Positions 32,176 to 39,939 of a DNA stretch of 43,746 bases are shown one piece after another. Location: assembly GCA_044236545.1 (NCBI GenBank), contig JBIIGI010000011.1, positions 1-43,746 of the forward strand, written 5' to 3'. The stretch comes from UBA6821 sp044236545. GTDB lineage: Bacteria > Verrucomicrobiota > Verrucomicrobiia > Chthoniobacterales > UBA6821. Within the stretch, counting starts at the first letter, position 1; each line of letters opens with the position of its first letter. The notes under the pieces are model-generated. The model saw only the letters and a program-made list of their open reading frames with translations. It searched no databases and had not been told where the DNA came from. Position numbers and translations under genes: made by a program.

Positions 32176-33332
32176 TCCGCCCATTCAGGCAGCGGGGAAA
32201 TCTCCCCCGATTTCTCCTTTTTCTACTGGTGCTTGCTCTCGGGGTGGGACTTTTCGCTTTCTGGAGGTTGATGAGGCTGGAAACACCCTCCCCTCCTGCG
32301 GTCCTTTCCCGCGGAGGGATAGCCCTCCCGCCCGTGGAGAAAAGCGATCGGCCCGGCAATCGTTCGCTCGAATCGATGGACTCGGAATTCACCGATCTGG
32401 TCGACCGCGTCATTCCCTCCGTGGTCAGCATCACCACCACAACGGCCCCTGGCCGTGAGGCGCTCGTGCGCCAGTTCTTCGGTATGGCCGGGGGAGGGGC
32501 ACCCCAGACCAGCAAGATGGGCTCCGGGATGATCGTCTCCCCGGAGGGCCATATCGTGACCAACTGGCACGTGATCAACGGCGCCCTGGAAGTGGCGGTC
32601 CAGCTCAACGACGGCCGGACCTTCCCGGCGCGGGTCGCGGGTGCCGATCCCCGTTCCGACATCGCCGTGCTGAAGGTCGAGGCGGAGGGTCTGACCCCGA
32701 TCGACTTTGGCGATTCCGAGTTGGTCAGGGTCGGGCAGATGGTCTTTGCGGTCGGCAATCCCTTCGGGCTCCAGGAAACCGTCACCCAGGGAATCATCAG
32801 TGCCAAGGGGCGCCGCACCCTCAGCGAGGCTTCCAATGAATTCTTCCAGACCAGCACGACCATCAATCCCGGCAACTCGGGAGGACCCCTCATTGACATC
32901 CGCGGCAGGGTGATCGGCATCAATAACTTCATCATCAGCCGTAGCGGGGGATCCGAGGGAATCGGCTTTGCCATCCCCTCCAACGTGGCGCGCCGCGTCT
33001 ATGAGGACATCATCCAGCGTGGCCGCGTGATCCACCCCTGGCTTGGAGTCGTGATGCGTCCGCTCACCAAGAGCCTGGCGCGGCAACTGGGACTCGCCGA
33101 CAGCCGGGGAGCCCTTGTTGCCGCGACCCTGGCCAATTCCCCGGCCGAGAGGGGAGGGCTCATGGGGGGTGATGTGATCCTCTCGTTCAACGGCCGTCCG
33201 GTGCGCGACGGCAAGGACCTGCGCAACCGGGTCGCAGAGGCCCCGGTCGGCGCAACGGCCAGCTTTTCCGTGCTACGCGCGGGCAAACCGCTCGAACTCA
33301 AGGTCACCATGGAGGAGGAGCCCGAGAAATGA
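32172..33332 (+). CDS. DegS/HtrA-type membrane-anchored serine protease
   Basis: The 386-residue protease has one N-terminal transmembrane anchor (FLLFLLVLALGVGLFAFWRL) and a trypsin-like domain with triad H133 (TNWHVI), D163 (RSDIAVLKV) and S236 (NPGNSGGPL). One C-terminal PDZ domain follows (WLGVVMRPLTKSLARQLGL onward). One PDZ plus an anchor matches DegS rather than two-PDZ DegP. DegS senses misfolded envelope proteins in Escherichia coli; no anti-sigma factor gene is present here, so the substrate is unknown. It is the last gene of the mazG-exbBD-TPR run. Confidence 0.92.
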   Translation: MIRPFRQRGNLPRFLLFLLVLALGVGLFAFWRLMRLETPSPPAVLSRGGIALPPVEKSDRPGNRSLESMDSEFTDLVDRVIPSVVSITTTTAPGREALVRQFFGMAGGGAPQTSKMGSGMIVSPEGHIVTNWHVINGALEVAVQLNDGRTFPARVAGADPRSDIAVLKVEAEGLTPIDFGDSELVRVGQMVFAVGNPFGLQETVTQGIISAKGRRTLSEASNEFFQTSTTINPGNSGGPLIDIRGRVIGINNFIISRSGGSEGIGFAIPSNVARRVYEDIIQRGRVIHPWLGVVMRPLTKSLARQLGLADSRGALVAATLANSPAERGGLMGGDVILSFNGRPVRDGKDLRNRVAEAPVGATASFSVLRAGKPLELKVTMEEEPEK

Positions 33333-33397
33333 TGCGTCGCGGAGGGGGGACATTTCCTCTTTTTCCCCGCTCCCAAGCCCGATAGAGTTACGCTTTC

Positions 33398-34126
33398 ATG
33401 CTCGTTGAACACACAGGAATTTCAAAGCATCGCCCCGGCAAGACCGTTGCGGTCTCTCTCTGGGTGCTTGGTGCCGCAGCCCTCATCGAGGTGATCCTTG
33501 CGGCTGTCGCCCTTACCCCGCGCCTTCTGAACGCGGCGCGTCCATTGGGTACGGCGCCCACGGCGGTCACCACCTCCGCTGATGCGGTTGGTGCGGCAAA
33601 CATGGCCTCCCCGGCATCCGAGATCTCCGCTCCCGCCGGCAAACCGCTCCAAAGCTCCCCGGTGAAGGAAATCCTCACCGACACGGAAAAGGCCACGGAC
33701 CGGTCGTTTCGCTCGGTTTCCGCCGATCGATCCGTTGCCGCCGGAGCGGCCCTTGGAATCGTGAGCGTGAGACTCGAAGGAGGGGAGGAGGGATCACGTA
33801 AGCTCGTGATCACGATCAAGGCCGGCGGCAGGGAGCGGATCGACAACGAACAGATCAAGCTGCAGGTCTATTTTTACGACGAAGAGAACGGGGAGATCTC
33901 CCCCAGCAAGGCGCAGGTCATTTCCAACTGGATGAGTCCTCCCGTGGATTGGACCGAACCGGAACTTGTCGAGGTGCGTTACATGCCGGAGTCCACGGAT
34001 CCTGCGGTGAAGTTTTCCGGTTATGTCGTGGCGGTTTACTATAAGGGAGACCTGCAGGATTACAGGGCGGAGCCCTCGCGTCTCACCAAGCTTTTCCCGT
34101 TGAAGTACTTCATCGGCCTTGAATAA
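33398..34126 (+). CDS. Membrane-anchored protein of unknown function
   Basis: The 242-residue protein has a short cytoplasmic N-terminus and one transmembrane helix (about 18-45, VAVSLWVLGAAALIEVILAA). A low-complexity Ala/Ser/Pro-rich linker (45-115) leads to a C-terminal beta-rich domain (IVSVRLEGGEEGSRKLVITI, IKLQVYFYDEENGEI, FSGYVVAVYYKGDLQDY). No family is recognised. The neighbouring gene also encodes an exported beta-rich protein, so they may belong together. The start lies about 65 bp after the protease stop without a Shine-Dalgarno. Confidence 0.75.
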   Translation: MLVEHTGISKHRPGKTVAVSLWVLGAAALIEVILAAVALTPRLLNAARPLGTAPTAVTTSADAVGAANMASPASEISAPAGKPLQSSPVKEILTDTEKATDRSFRSVSADRSVAAGAALGIVSVRLEGGEEGSRKLVITIKAGGRERIDNEQIKLQVYFYDEENGEISPSKAQVISNWMSPPVDWTEPELVEVRYMPESTDPAVKFSGYVVAVYYKGDLQDYRAEPSRLTKLFPLKYFIGLE

Positions 34127-34141
34127 AGGGGCGTGATTCCG

Positions 34142-35155
34142 ATGGCGGCTACCATTCCATTCCCGAACCGCGGGTTTCTTGCGATCCTTGCGGTTGCCGC
34201 CTTGCTCGCCATGATGTCCCATCGTGCAAAGGCGCAGGTGACCGTTGATCTCTCCATCAAGAGAAACCTCTATGTCGCCTACGAGCCCTTGTTGGCCACC
34301 GTGAGAGTCTCCAATCTTTCCGGAAACAGGTTGCTCCTGGCCGATGTGGAGGGGAAAAAATGGTTCGGTTTCCAGATTGAAACGCTGGACGGGAGGCCGA
34401 TTCCCCCGACCGATCCGAATTACGAGATCGATCCCATCGAGGTCGGCTCAGGCGAATCCATCACCCGCACGGTGAACCTCACCCAACTCTACCCGCTCAG
34501 CGATTTCGGTAGCTACCGCGTCAGGGCCTCCGTCTACGCGGCGGAGTTGGGCGGTTATTTCAGCAGTCCCCCTCTGACGGTTGAAATCACCGAGGGAAGG
34601 CTGATCTGGCAACAGACCGTCGGTGTTCCCGGCATGGGGGGTGGGCCCGGAGCCTCGAGGGTCATCAGCCTGCTTTCGCACCGGATGCCGGAGCGCACCG
34701 ACCTCTACCTGCGTATCGAGGACAGGTCCTCCGGGGTTGTCTACTGCACCCACCGCCTTGGTGACTACATCGCCTTCGGCAAGCCCGAAGTGATGCTCGA
34801 CACAGGCAACACCATCCATGTTCTCCAGAACAACATCCCCCGACAGTTCATCTACTCGAAGGTGGGATTGGACGGGAAAATCCTCGACCGAGTCTCCTAC
34901 AACTCCCAGAAGGAGCGCCCCCAGTTGGTGCGGGCGCGGGATGGAAGCGTGGGTGTTCTGGGAGGCATCCCCTTCGATCCACGAGCCAGCCCTACACCCG
35001 GCACGATTCCCAAGCTCTCGGACCGTCCTGTCCCGCTGCCCACCGCAACGCCCGCGCCTGCGCCGGCATCCAAAGCAACGGGCAAGCCGACCCCGAAACC
35101 GAAGATCACCTCAAAGCCGACCCCTAACCCGGTGACACGGTTGGAAACCGACTGA
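34142..35155 (+). CDS. Exported protein of unknown function with Pro/Thr-rich tail
   Basis: The 337-residue protein has a signal peptide (GFLAILAVAALLAMMSHRAKA, cleavage after AKA-Q). A beta-sandwich-like region follows (VTVDLSIKRNLYVAYEPLLA, VRVSNLSGNRLLLADVEG, YRVRASVYAAELGGYF), which looks like an Ig/BACON-type domain, then a second domain with YLRIEDRSSGVVYCTHRLG. The tail is a Pro/Thr/Lys linker (PTPKPKITSKPTPNP). A GTG nine bases upstream is in frame, but AAAGGGG is correctly spaced only for this ATG. It lies 15 bp behind the previous gene, so they are probably co-transcribed. Confidence 0.75.
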   Translation: MAATIPFPNRGFLAILAVAALLAMMSHRAKAQVTVDLSIKRNLYVAYEPLLATVRVSNLSGNRLLLADVEGKKWFGFQIETLDGRPIPPTDPNYEIDPIEVGSGESITRTVNLTQLYPLSDFGSYRVRASVYAAELGGYFSSPPLTVEITEGRLIWQQTVGVPGMGGGPGASRVISLLSHRMPERTDLYLRIEDRSSGVVYCTHRLGDYIAFGKPEVMLDTGNTIHVLQNNIPRQFIYSKVGLDGKILDRVSYNSQKERPQLVRARDGSVGVLGGIPFDPRASPTPGTIPKLSDRPVPLPTATPAPAPASKATGKPTPKPKITSKPTPNPVTRLETD

Positions 35156-35197
35156 CGGCATCAAGGATAAGATGCCGGCCCGCCCTGATGCTGGTCC

Positions 35198-35374
35198 TTA
35201 TGAGGCCAACTTGAGTCTCTTTCGTCCCAGACGGGTCTTGGCCACGACCCGCCCCCTGCGGAACAGATCGTCCAAGGCGGCAAGAACTTCCCTTCTGTTG
35301 GAGGAGAAGCCGGAAACCGTGGCGATCAATTCACCAAGGGAGATGGTTGGTTGGGGTAGTGCGTGCGCTTTCAT
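35198..35374 (-). CDS. Small protein of unknown function
   Basis: The 58-residue frame begins MKAHALPQPTISLGELIATV and continues SGFSSNRREVLAALDDLFRR, ending in a basic tail (KTRLGRKRLKLAS). The two-helix pattern TISLGELIA and EVLAALDDLFRRG resembles short hypothetical proteins I associate with Verrucomicrobiota genomes. It could be a small nucleic-acid-binding protein, but nothing proves function. The frame is open ten codons further upstream. The remaining spacer (35375-35691) shows no gene or strong signal. Confidence 0.5.
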   Translation of the reverse strand: MKAHALPQPTISLGELIATVSGFSSNRREVLAALDDLFRRGRVVAKTRLGRKRLKLAS

Positions 35375-35691
35375 GATGTGTGGTGTTTCTGTTGAATAAG
35401 ACACACCCGACGGCGGGGATGTTCATCGAAATCTTCAAAGACCGTGACACATGAGAAAACTGATTAGCAAACGGCCTCCGCGATGATCGCCGCCGCCGCA
35501 CCATGTTTGTACCACCTCCACTCTTATTCCGGTAGAATCAGCTGGTTCTTTCGGCGATGGGCGTTGTTGTCATCCCACGGTTTCTCTCTCATTTGCCCGC
35601 CGGGAGATTTCTTGGAATTCACAACGGATTCCCGACATCCCCTCCGATTTCATGGAAGATTCGATCGAGCCTTTGGTGTACTGAAAGAAAG

Positions 35692-36330
35692 ATGATTTCC
35701 AACGGCCTCCGACTTGTTGCGTTCCTCTGCGGCGCCCTGCTCCTCTTTCCGGGAACTCCCGGGCTGAGGGCGCAAAGTTCCACCCTCATCTCGGGATCAC
35801 CGGATGGAAAGTGGATGATCAGAAGGGTGAAGGCCGATCCGGGGGATCGAGGGGAGGCGCGCAAGAGCCTGGAGATCTGCACTGCGGAGGGGAGGGTCCT
35901 GTATTCCTGGCTCAGCGGCCTGGGAGCGACCACAGTGCTCTGGAGCCCCGATTCACGGCATGTCGCGGTGAATGATATGCCGGGGGACGGTGGCGACCTG
36001 CTCAGGATCTTTGCCATCGATGCCAAAAAGCCAGCGGTCACGCCGCTCCGCGAACCCGATGGAAAAAAACTTCGCTCCGAAGTGGAATTCCGCAAGGGAA
36101 GCTTTCTCAGTACCATCGACCGCGTGAGCCTGCGGGCCCTGGAGTGGAGGGATGGGGATCTCTGGTGCCGGCTCGGCGGCACTTTTCGCCCGAAGCGTCA
36201 GCCCACGCTCTCCGTCCCGTTTCACCACCTCTGGGTCTTTGCGCCTGATGGAATCAACCCTCCCATGCTGAAAGAGGAATGGACGCAGACCTTTCCCAGG
36301 GAGAAACCTTTTCGGGACGAGGAGAAGTAG
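35692..36330 (+). CDS. Exported protein of unknown function
   Basis: The 212-residue protein starts MISNGLRLVAFLCGALLLFP with a signal peptide ending near GLRAQS. The mature part begins STLISGSPDGKWMIRRVKAD and contains TTVLWSPDSRHVAVNDMPGD, a pattern of WD40/TolB-like propeller strands, but only one or two blades are present. The remainder is beta-rich (WRDGDLWCRLGGTFRPKRQ, HHLWVFAPDG). The frame is open 45 codons upstream, but the signal peptide fixes this ATG. It may bind a partner in the periplasm; no function is assigned. Confidence 0.72.
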   Translation: MISNGLRLVAFLCGALLLFPGTPGLRAQSSTLISGSPDGKWMIRRVKADPGDRGEARKSLEICTAEGRVLYSWLSGLGATTVLWSPDSRHVAVNDMPGDGGDLLRIFAIDAKKPAVTPLREPDGKKLRSEVEFRKGSFLSTIDRVSLRALEWRDGDLWCRLGGTFRPKRQPTLSVPFHHLWVFAPDGINPPMLKEEWTQTFPREKPFRDEEK

Positions 36331-36418
36331 GCGACTAGAGCGGTTCAACCCAGATTATGCGATAGGGAGGAGGTGACAGGTCTGGATGGTTCACCCGGAT
36401 GGTGAGTCGTCGGAGATG

Positions 36419-36460
36419 ATTAAAACCGTTAAAGGGTTGAAACGTTACAACGTGCTGAAA
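36419..36460 (+). repeat. Octamer-phased array upstream of composite repeat copy B
   Basis: Units ATTAAAACC, GTTAAAGG, GTTGAAAC and GTTACAAC follow one another. A second same-direction array (36559-36594: GTTAAAAAC, GTTGAACT, GTTAAAAGG, GTTACAAGG) starts about 100 bp later and leads into the composite repeat. Confidence 0.55.
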
Positions 36461-36574
36461 GCAGGCAGTCATTCCACTCTCCGAGCCATGATCAGCAAAC
36501 TTCTTGATGGCGCCTCCTCGAATTCAGGTTCAGGGGTTTCCGGATCTACCTTCAGGGAGTTAAAAACGTTGAAC

Positions 36575-36857
36575 TGTTAAAAGGGTTACAAGGGACTGAA
36601 TTGGAAACCTTGATTCGCCTATTCGGCACAAGCTGATGCGACGAGTTCTCTGAATTCGCCATCTAGATTCTCAGGTCAGGGCTGTTTTGATCCACTTTGA
36701 CGCCACTTGCGTCCCGGCAAGCGGTGGCGCCCTTTGGGCTACGACTTCGTCGTAGTCTTACGCGGCTCTTCCCAGAGCCTTGGTTGTAACGCTTCAACTT
36801 TGCTAGCCCGGCCTCGGCCTGACGGCCTGCGTTACGGCTAACTTTTTTAACCCCTTC
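36575..36857 (+). repeat. Composite structured repeat, copy B
   Basis: This is the second copy of the element at 24781-25070. The hairpin that reads CCCGC/GCGGG in copy A is replaced here by CTACGAC/GTCGTAG, a different sequence with the same fold, while neighbouring segments are almost unchanged. It fills the rest of the 550-bp spacer between the convergent exported-protein and sugar-transferase genes. Confidence 0.75.
36701..36738 (-). repeat. REP-like two-hairpin element, copy R4
   Basis: On the minus strand: head CCC/GGG around AAA, outer stem CGCCA/TGGCG, unpaired CCG, inner stem CTTGCC/CGCAAG (one mismatch), loop GGGA. It is embedded in composite repeat copy B. Confidence 0.7.
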
Positions 36858-36880
36858 CCCGCTCCCGGACCTTCGGGTTC

Positions 36881-38263
36881 CTAATGCGCCCCCCTCCTGA
36901 AGAGGACGACGGGAACCGTGCGGAGAATGATCCAGAGATCAAGCGGGAGGGAAGCGCGGTCGATGTACTCGATGTCGAGTTGAACCCAATCCTCGAAGCT
37001 CTTGATGGCATTCCGTCCCGAGATCTGCCAGAGGCATGTCAGCCCGGGCTTCACGCTGAGTCGGCGGCGGTGCGTGCTTTTCTCGATGAGATCGGTCTCG
37101 TAGTCGGGGAGCGGTCGCGGCCCGACGATGGTCATCTCCCCGCGGAGGACGTTCACAAGTTGGGGGATCTCATCGAGGCTGGTGCGCCTGAGAAAGGCGC
37201 CGAAGGATGTCACGCGGGGATCCTTGGAGATCTTGAAGACCGGTCCCAGCATCTCGTTTTTTTGGAGGAGGTCGGTGTGAAGTTCCGGGGCATTCACCAC
37301 CATGGATCTGAACTTCAGAATCGTGAAGCGTTTGCCCCTTTTACCGCTCCGGACCTGCCTGAAGATAACGGGGCCCGGGGAGGTCAGTTTGATCGTCACG
37401 GCGATCACCAGGCAGGCCGGGGAGAGAAGGATGAGTCCGAACAGCGCACCTGCAATGTCCAGGAAGCGCTTGATGAACCGATACCAGAAGTTAGGGGGGG
37501 ATTGACGGAAGACGAGAACACGGTTTTTTCCCGACCTCTCCAGGGAGGGGGGGGCCGTGATGCCGTGGAAGCTTTGCGTCAGAAACCAGATGTCGATCCC
37601 CTCGGCCTCGCAGGAGGCGGGCAGATCGCCGGTTTTCGGATGGTCGGGTGAGACGAAAATCACCCTGCCCGCGGCATGTTGGCGGATGCTTTTCCTGATC
37701 ACGGAGACATCCAGTTTCTCCAAGTCGAAACGCTGGGTGATCTGGAGTTCCAATCGCTCCGCGGACGAAAGCCCCCGGAGAAAATCCTCCGCGTCTGCTT
37801 CCGTGCCGACCAGCACGCTCCGTTCGCCCAATTTTCCATGCAGGTAATGATGGAGGAGGATCTTTCTGGTGATCCCCACGCGGACCATCAGGAACACGGG
37901 GGCCAGAACCGCAAAGAGGATCAGAACCGAGCGGCTCGGCACCTCCAGGCGCCCGAAGATCGAGGAGATGGAGATGAGCAGCACCACCCAGAAACCGGCG
38001 CGCAGGATTTTCCTGAAAACGCTTTCCCATTTCTGGGAGAGTGGTTGATCGTAGAACTCCTGGAGATCAAGCAGAAGGGGGGTCCCCGGAACGATCACGG
38101 CAAGCATCCAGTAGGCCTGCGAAAAGGGAGGGATCTCGCTGAGCAGATCGAGTCTCACCAGTTCCTTGCTCCTCAGGGAGTAACTGATCCACAGGCATGC
38201 TCCCATCAGGATGCCGTCGATGATCATCGAGAGATCCTTGGAGATTTCCTTTTTGCGATTCAT
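36881..38263 (-). CDS. Polyprenyl-phosphate sugar phosphotransferase (exopolysaccharide initiation)
   Basis: The 460-residue inner-membrane enzyme belongs to the WcaJ/WbaP family, which starts exopolysaccharide or O-antigen synthesis by moving a sugar-phosphate to undecaprenyl phosphate. It has four N-terminal helices, a Rossmann-like middle (GERSVLVGTEADAEDFLRGL), a fifth membrane segment (FLDIAGALFGLILLSPACLV) and the catalytic domain. Catalytic-domain marks are SPGPVIFRQVRSGKRGKRF, ILKFRSMV, DEIPQLVNVLRGEMTIVGPR and KPGLTCLWQISGRN. The ATG at 38263 (MNRKKEISKD) is chosen over a longer frame that would overlap aroD. No other polysaccharide genes follow here. Confidence 0.9.
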   Translation of the reverse strand: MNRKKEISKDLSMIIDGILMGACLWISYSLRSKELVRLDLLSEIPPFSQAYWMLAVIVPGTPLLLDLQEFYDQPLSQKWESVFRKILRAGFWVVLLISISSIFGRLEVPSRSVLILFAVLAPVFLMVRVGITRKILLHHYLHGKLGERSVLVGTEADAEDFLRGLSSAERLELQITQRFDLEKLDVSVIRKSIRQHAAGRVIFVSPDHPKTGDLPASCEAEGIDIWFLTQSFHGITAPPSLERSGKNRVLVFRQSPPNFWYRFIKRFLDIAGALFGLILLSPACLVIAVTIKLTSPGPVIFRQVRSGKRGKRFTILKFRSMVVNAPELHTDLLQKNEMLGPVFKISKDPRVTSFGAFLRRTSLDEIPQLVNVLRGEMTIVGPRPLPDYETDLIEKSTHRRRLSVKPGLTCLWQISGRNAIKSFEDWVQLDIEYIDRASLPLDLWIILRTVPVVLFRRGAH

Positions 38264-38297
38264 ACTGGGGGGTCGAGAACCAGAAAATAAAACTATT

Positions 38298-39011
38298 GTG
38301 AGCAAGAAACCCCGTCAAACCTTGAACATCCACTCTCTCCTAAATCTTGCCAGGCCCCTTGTGGTCGGCACGCTTCACGATGCCGCAGGGCTCCGGGTGC
38401 TCAAGACCATCTCCGCACGCCGCCCCCGGGGGATTGACATCCTGGAGGCCCGTCTCGATTGCCTGAGCAACCCGAGCCTGCCAAGTTCTTGGGCTCTGCC
38501 GATGATCGCAACGGCACGGCATCCCTCTGAGGGGGGGGCGAACGACCTTTCAGCCGCAAGGCGCCGGCATCTTTTGGAGGAGGCGATCCCGTGGGCATCG
38601 GCCCTCGACATCGAACTTCGCTCGGCGGGTGCCCTGGCGCCCGTGGTCGCGCAGGCACACCAGCATGGACGCACCGTCATCCTCTCGCACCACGATTTCA
38701 AGACCACCCCCTCCCTGACCTCACTGAAAAAACTGGCCGATCGTGCCGCCGATGAGGGTGCGGACCTGTTCAAGGTGGCCACCTTCCTGCGTGATCCGCG
38801 CGATCTTCAGCGCCTGATTGAGCTTCAACTCAGCTCCACCAAGGTGCCCGTTGCCGCCATGGGCATGGGGTCGGCGGGTCGCTTCTCGCGGCTCGTCCTT
38901 TCCGGATTCGGCTCGCCCCTCTGCTACGGGTGGCTTGGCAAGCCCCAGGTGCCGGGCCAGTGGCCCGCTCTCCGTCTGCGGGAGTTGCTGGACGAGGTCC
39001 TGCCCTCGTGA
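38298..39011 (+). CDS. aroD: Type I 3-dehydroquinate dehydratase
   Basis: The 237-residue enzyme makes 3-dehydroshikimate in the shikimate pathway through a Schiff-base lysine. Family residues: E50 in GIDILEARLD, R74 in IATARHPSEGG, the catalytic His in ILSHHDFKTTPS (130-138), Schiff-base K159 in LFKVATFLRD, and the C-terminal MGMGSAGRFSRLV and PGQWPALRLREL. It starts at GTG, since the frame further upstream runs into the divergent sugar-transferase gene; only 34 bp separate the two starts. Its stop overlaps the next GTG start by four bases. Confidence 0.88.
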   Translation: MSKKPRQTLNIHSLLNLARPLVVGTLHDAAGLRVLKTISARRPRGIDILEARLDCLSNPSLPSSWALPMIATARHPSEGGANDLSAARRRHLLEEAIPWASALDIELRSAGALAPVVAQAHQHGRTVILSHHDFKTTPSLTSLKKLADRAADEGADLFKVATFLRDPRDLQRLIELQLSSTKVPVAAMGMGSAGRFSRLVLSGFGSPLCYGWLGKPQVPGQWPALRLRELLDEVLPS

Positions 39012-39916
39012 GTCCCGCGGCGTTGATCCTGCCGCTCGGCGCCGGATTCGGTTATGCCTGCGGGGCCATCGCGATCAAGCGTTCACTCACCTCGGGGGTC
39101 TCCGGGGCGTGGGTCAACATGACCTGCAATGCCGTCATGGCGTTCTCCTTCCAGTGGCTCTGGCTGCTGCCCGGGGGGGTGACCTCTCCGCATGCACTGC
39201 TGGCTCCGGCCGTTTGCGGTTTCCTTTTTTTCCTCGGACAGATCTGCACCTTCCGCGCCATCGCAACGGGGGATGTCTCCGTCTCCACGCCGCTTCTCGG
39301 AACCAAGGTGGTTCTGGTGACCCTCTTCTCGGTCTTCCTGCTGGGCAAGCCGCTGCCGGTCGCCTGGTGGGGAGCCTCCTTTCTGGCAACGCTTGGGATT
39401 GCCCTGATCTCCTACACGCCGGGTGGTTCTCACCGGCATCTTGCGCAGGCAGTCGCATGGTCTCTCGCGGCGGCCACCCTCTTCGCGCTCACCGACGTGC
39501 TGGTCCAGAGCTGGGTTCCGCGTGTCGGATACAGCCGTTTCGCCCCGGTCATGTTCGGGGTCACGGGGATCTGCTCCCTCCTCCATCTTCCGGCCCTCCT
39601 TCATGGGGCGAGAACGTCGCGGCGATCCAACGCGAAGCCCGTCGTGCCGGGAAGTGCCTTTCCGTGGCTCTTTGCGGGAGCCCTTCTTCTGGCCGCACAG
39701 GGGCTCGGGATGTATTCCGCGATCGGGCTCTACGGCAGCGCCGCACTCACCAACATCCTCTACGGTTCCCGATGCCTCTGGAGTGTGATCCTTGTCTGGC
39801 TGCTCGCCTCACTGGGGCCGGACCGCTCCGCCGGCAGAGACCGGGGAGCCGTGATGTTCCGGCGCCTGCTGGGCTCGCTTCTGCTGCTGTCGGCGATGGC
39901 GCTCGTGTTGCGATAA
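39008..39916 (+). CDS. EamA-family (drug/metabolite) transporter
   Basis: The 302-residue protein has about ten hydrophobic helices with the two-fold EamA repeat: LILPLGAGFGYACGAIAIKR opens the first half, and LAQAVAWSLAAATLFALTDV opens the second. Hallmarks include FRAIATGDVSVSTPLLGTKV and YSAIGLYGSAALTNILYGSR. It begins at GTG overlapping the aroD stop. The pairing with aroD and trpD suggests, but does not show, transport of an aromatic compound or amino acid. Confidence 0.87.
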   Translation: MSPAALILPLGAGFGYACGAIAIKRSLTSGVSGAWVNMTCNAVMAFSFQWLWLLPGGVTSPHALLAPAVCGFLFFLGQICTFRAIATGDVSVSTPLLGTKVVLVTLFSVFLLGKPLPVAWWGASFLATLGIALISYTPGGSHRHLAQAVAWSLAAATLFALTDVLVQSWVPRVGYSRFAPVMFGVTGICSLLHLPALLHGARTSRRSNAKPVVPGSAFPWLFAGALLLAAQGLGMYSAIGLYGSAALTNILYGSRCLWSVILVWLLASLGPDRSAGRDRGAVMFRRLLGSLLLLSAMALVLR

Positions 39917-39939
39917 GCTCGGGTCTATAAGGAGATCGC

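Noticed and set aside
36386..36580. 64-codon plus-strand frame in the spacer before the composite repeat
   Set aside because: It is composed of octamer-array sequence and ends in the next array; it has no protein character.
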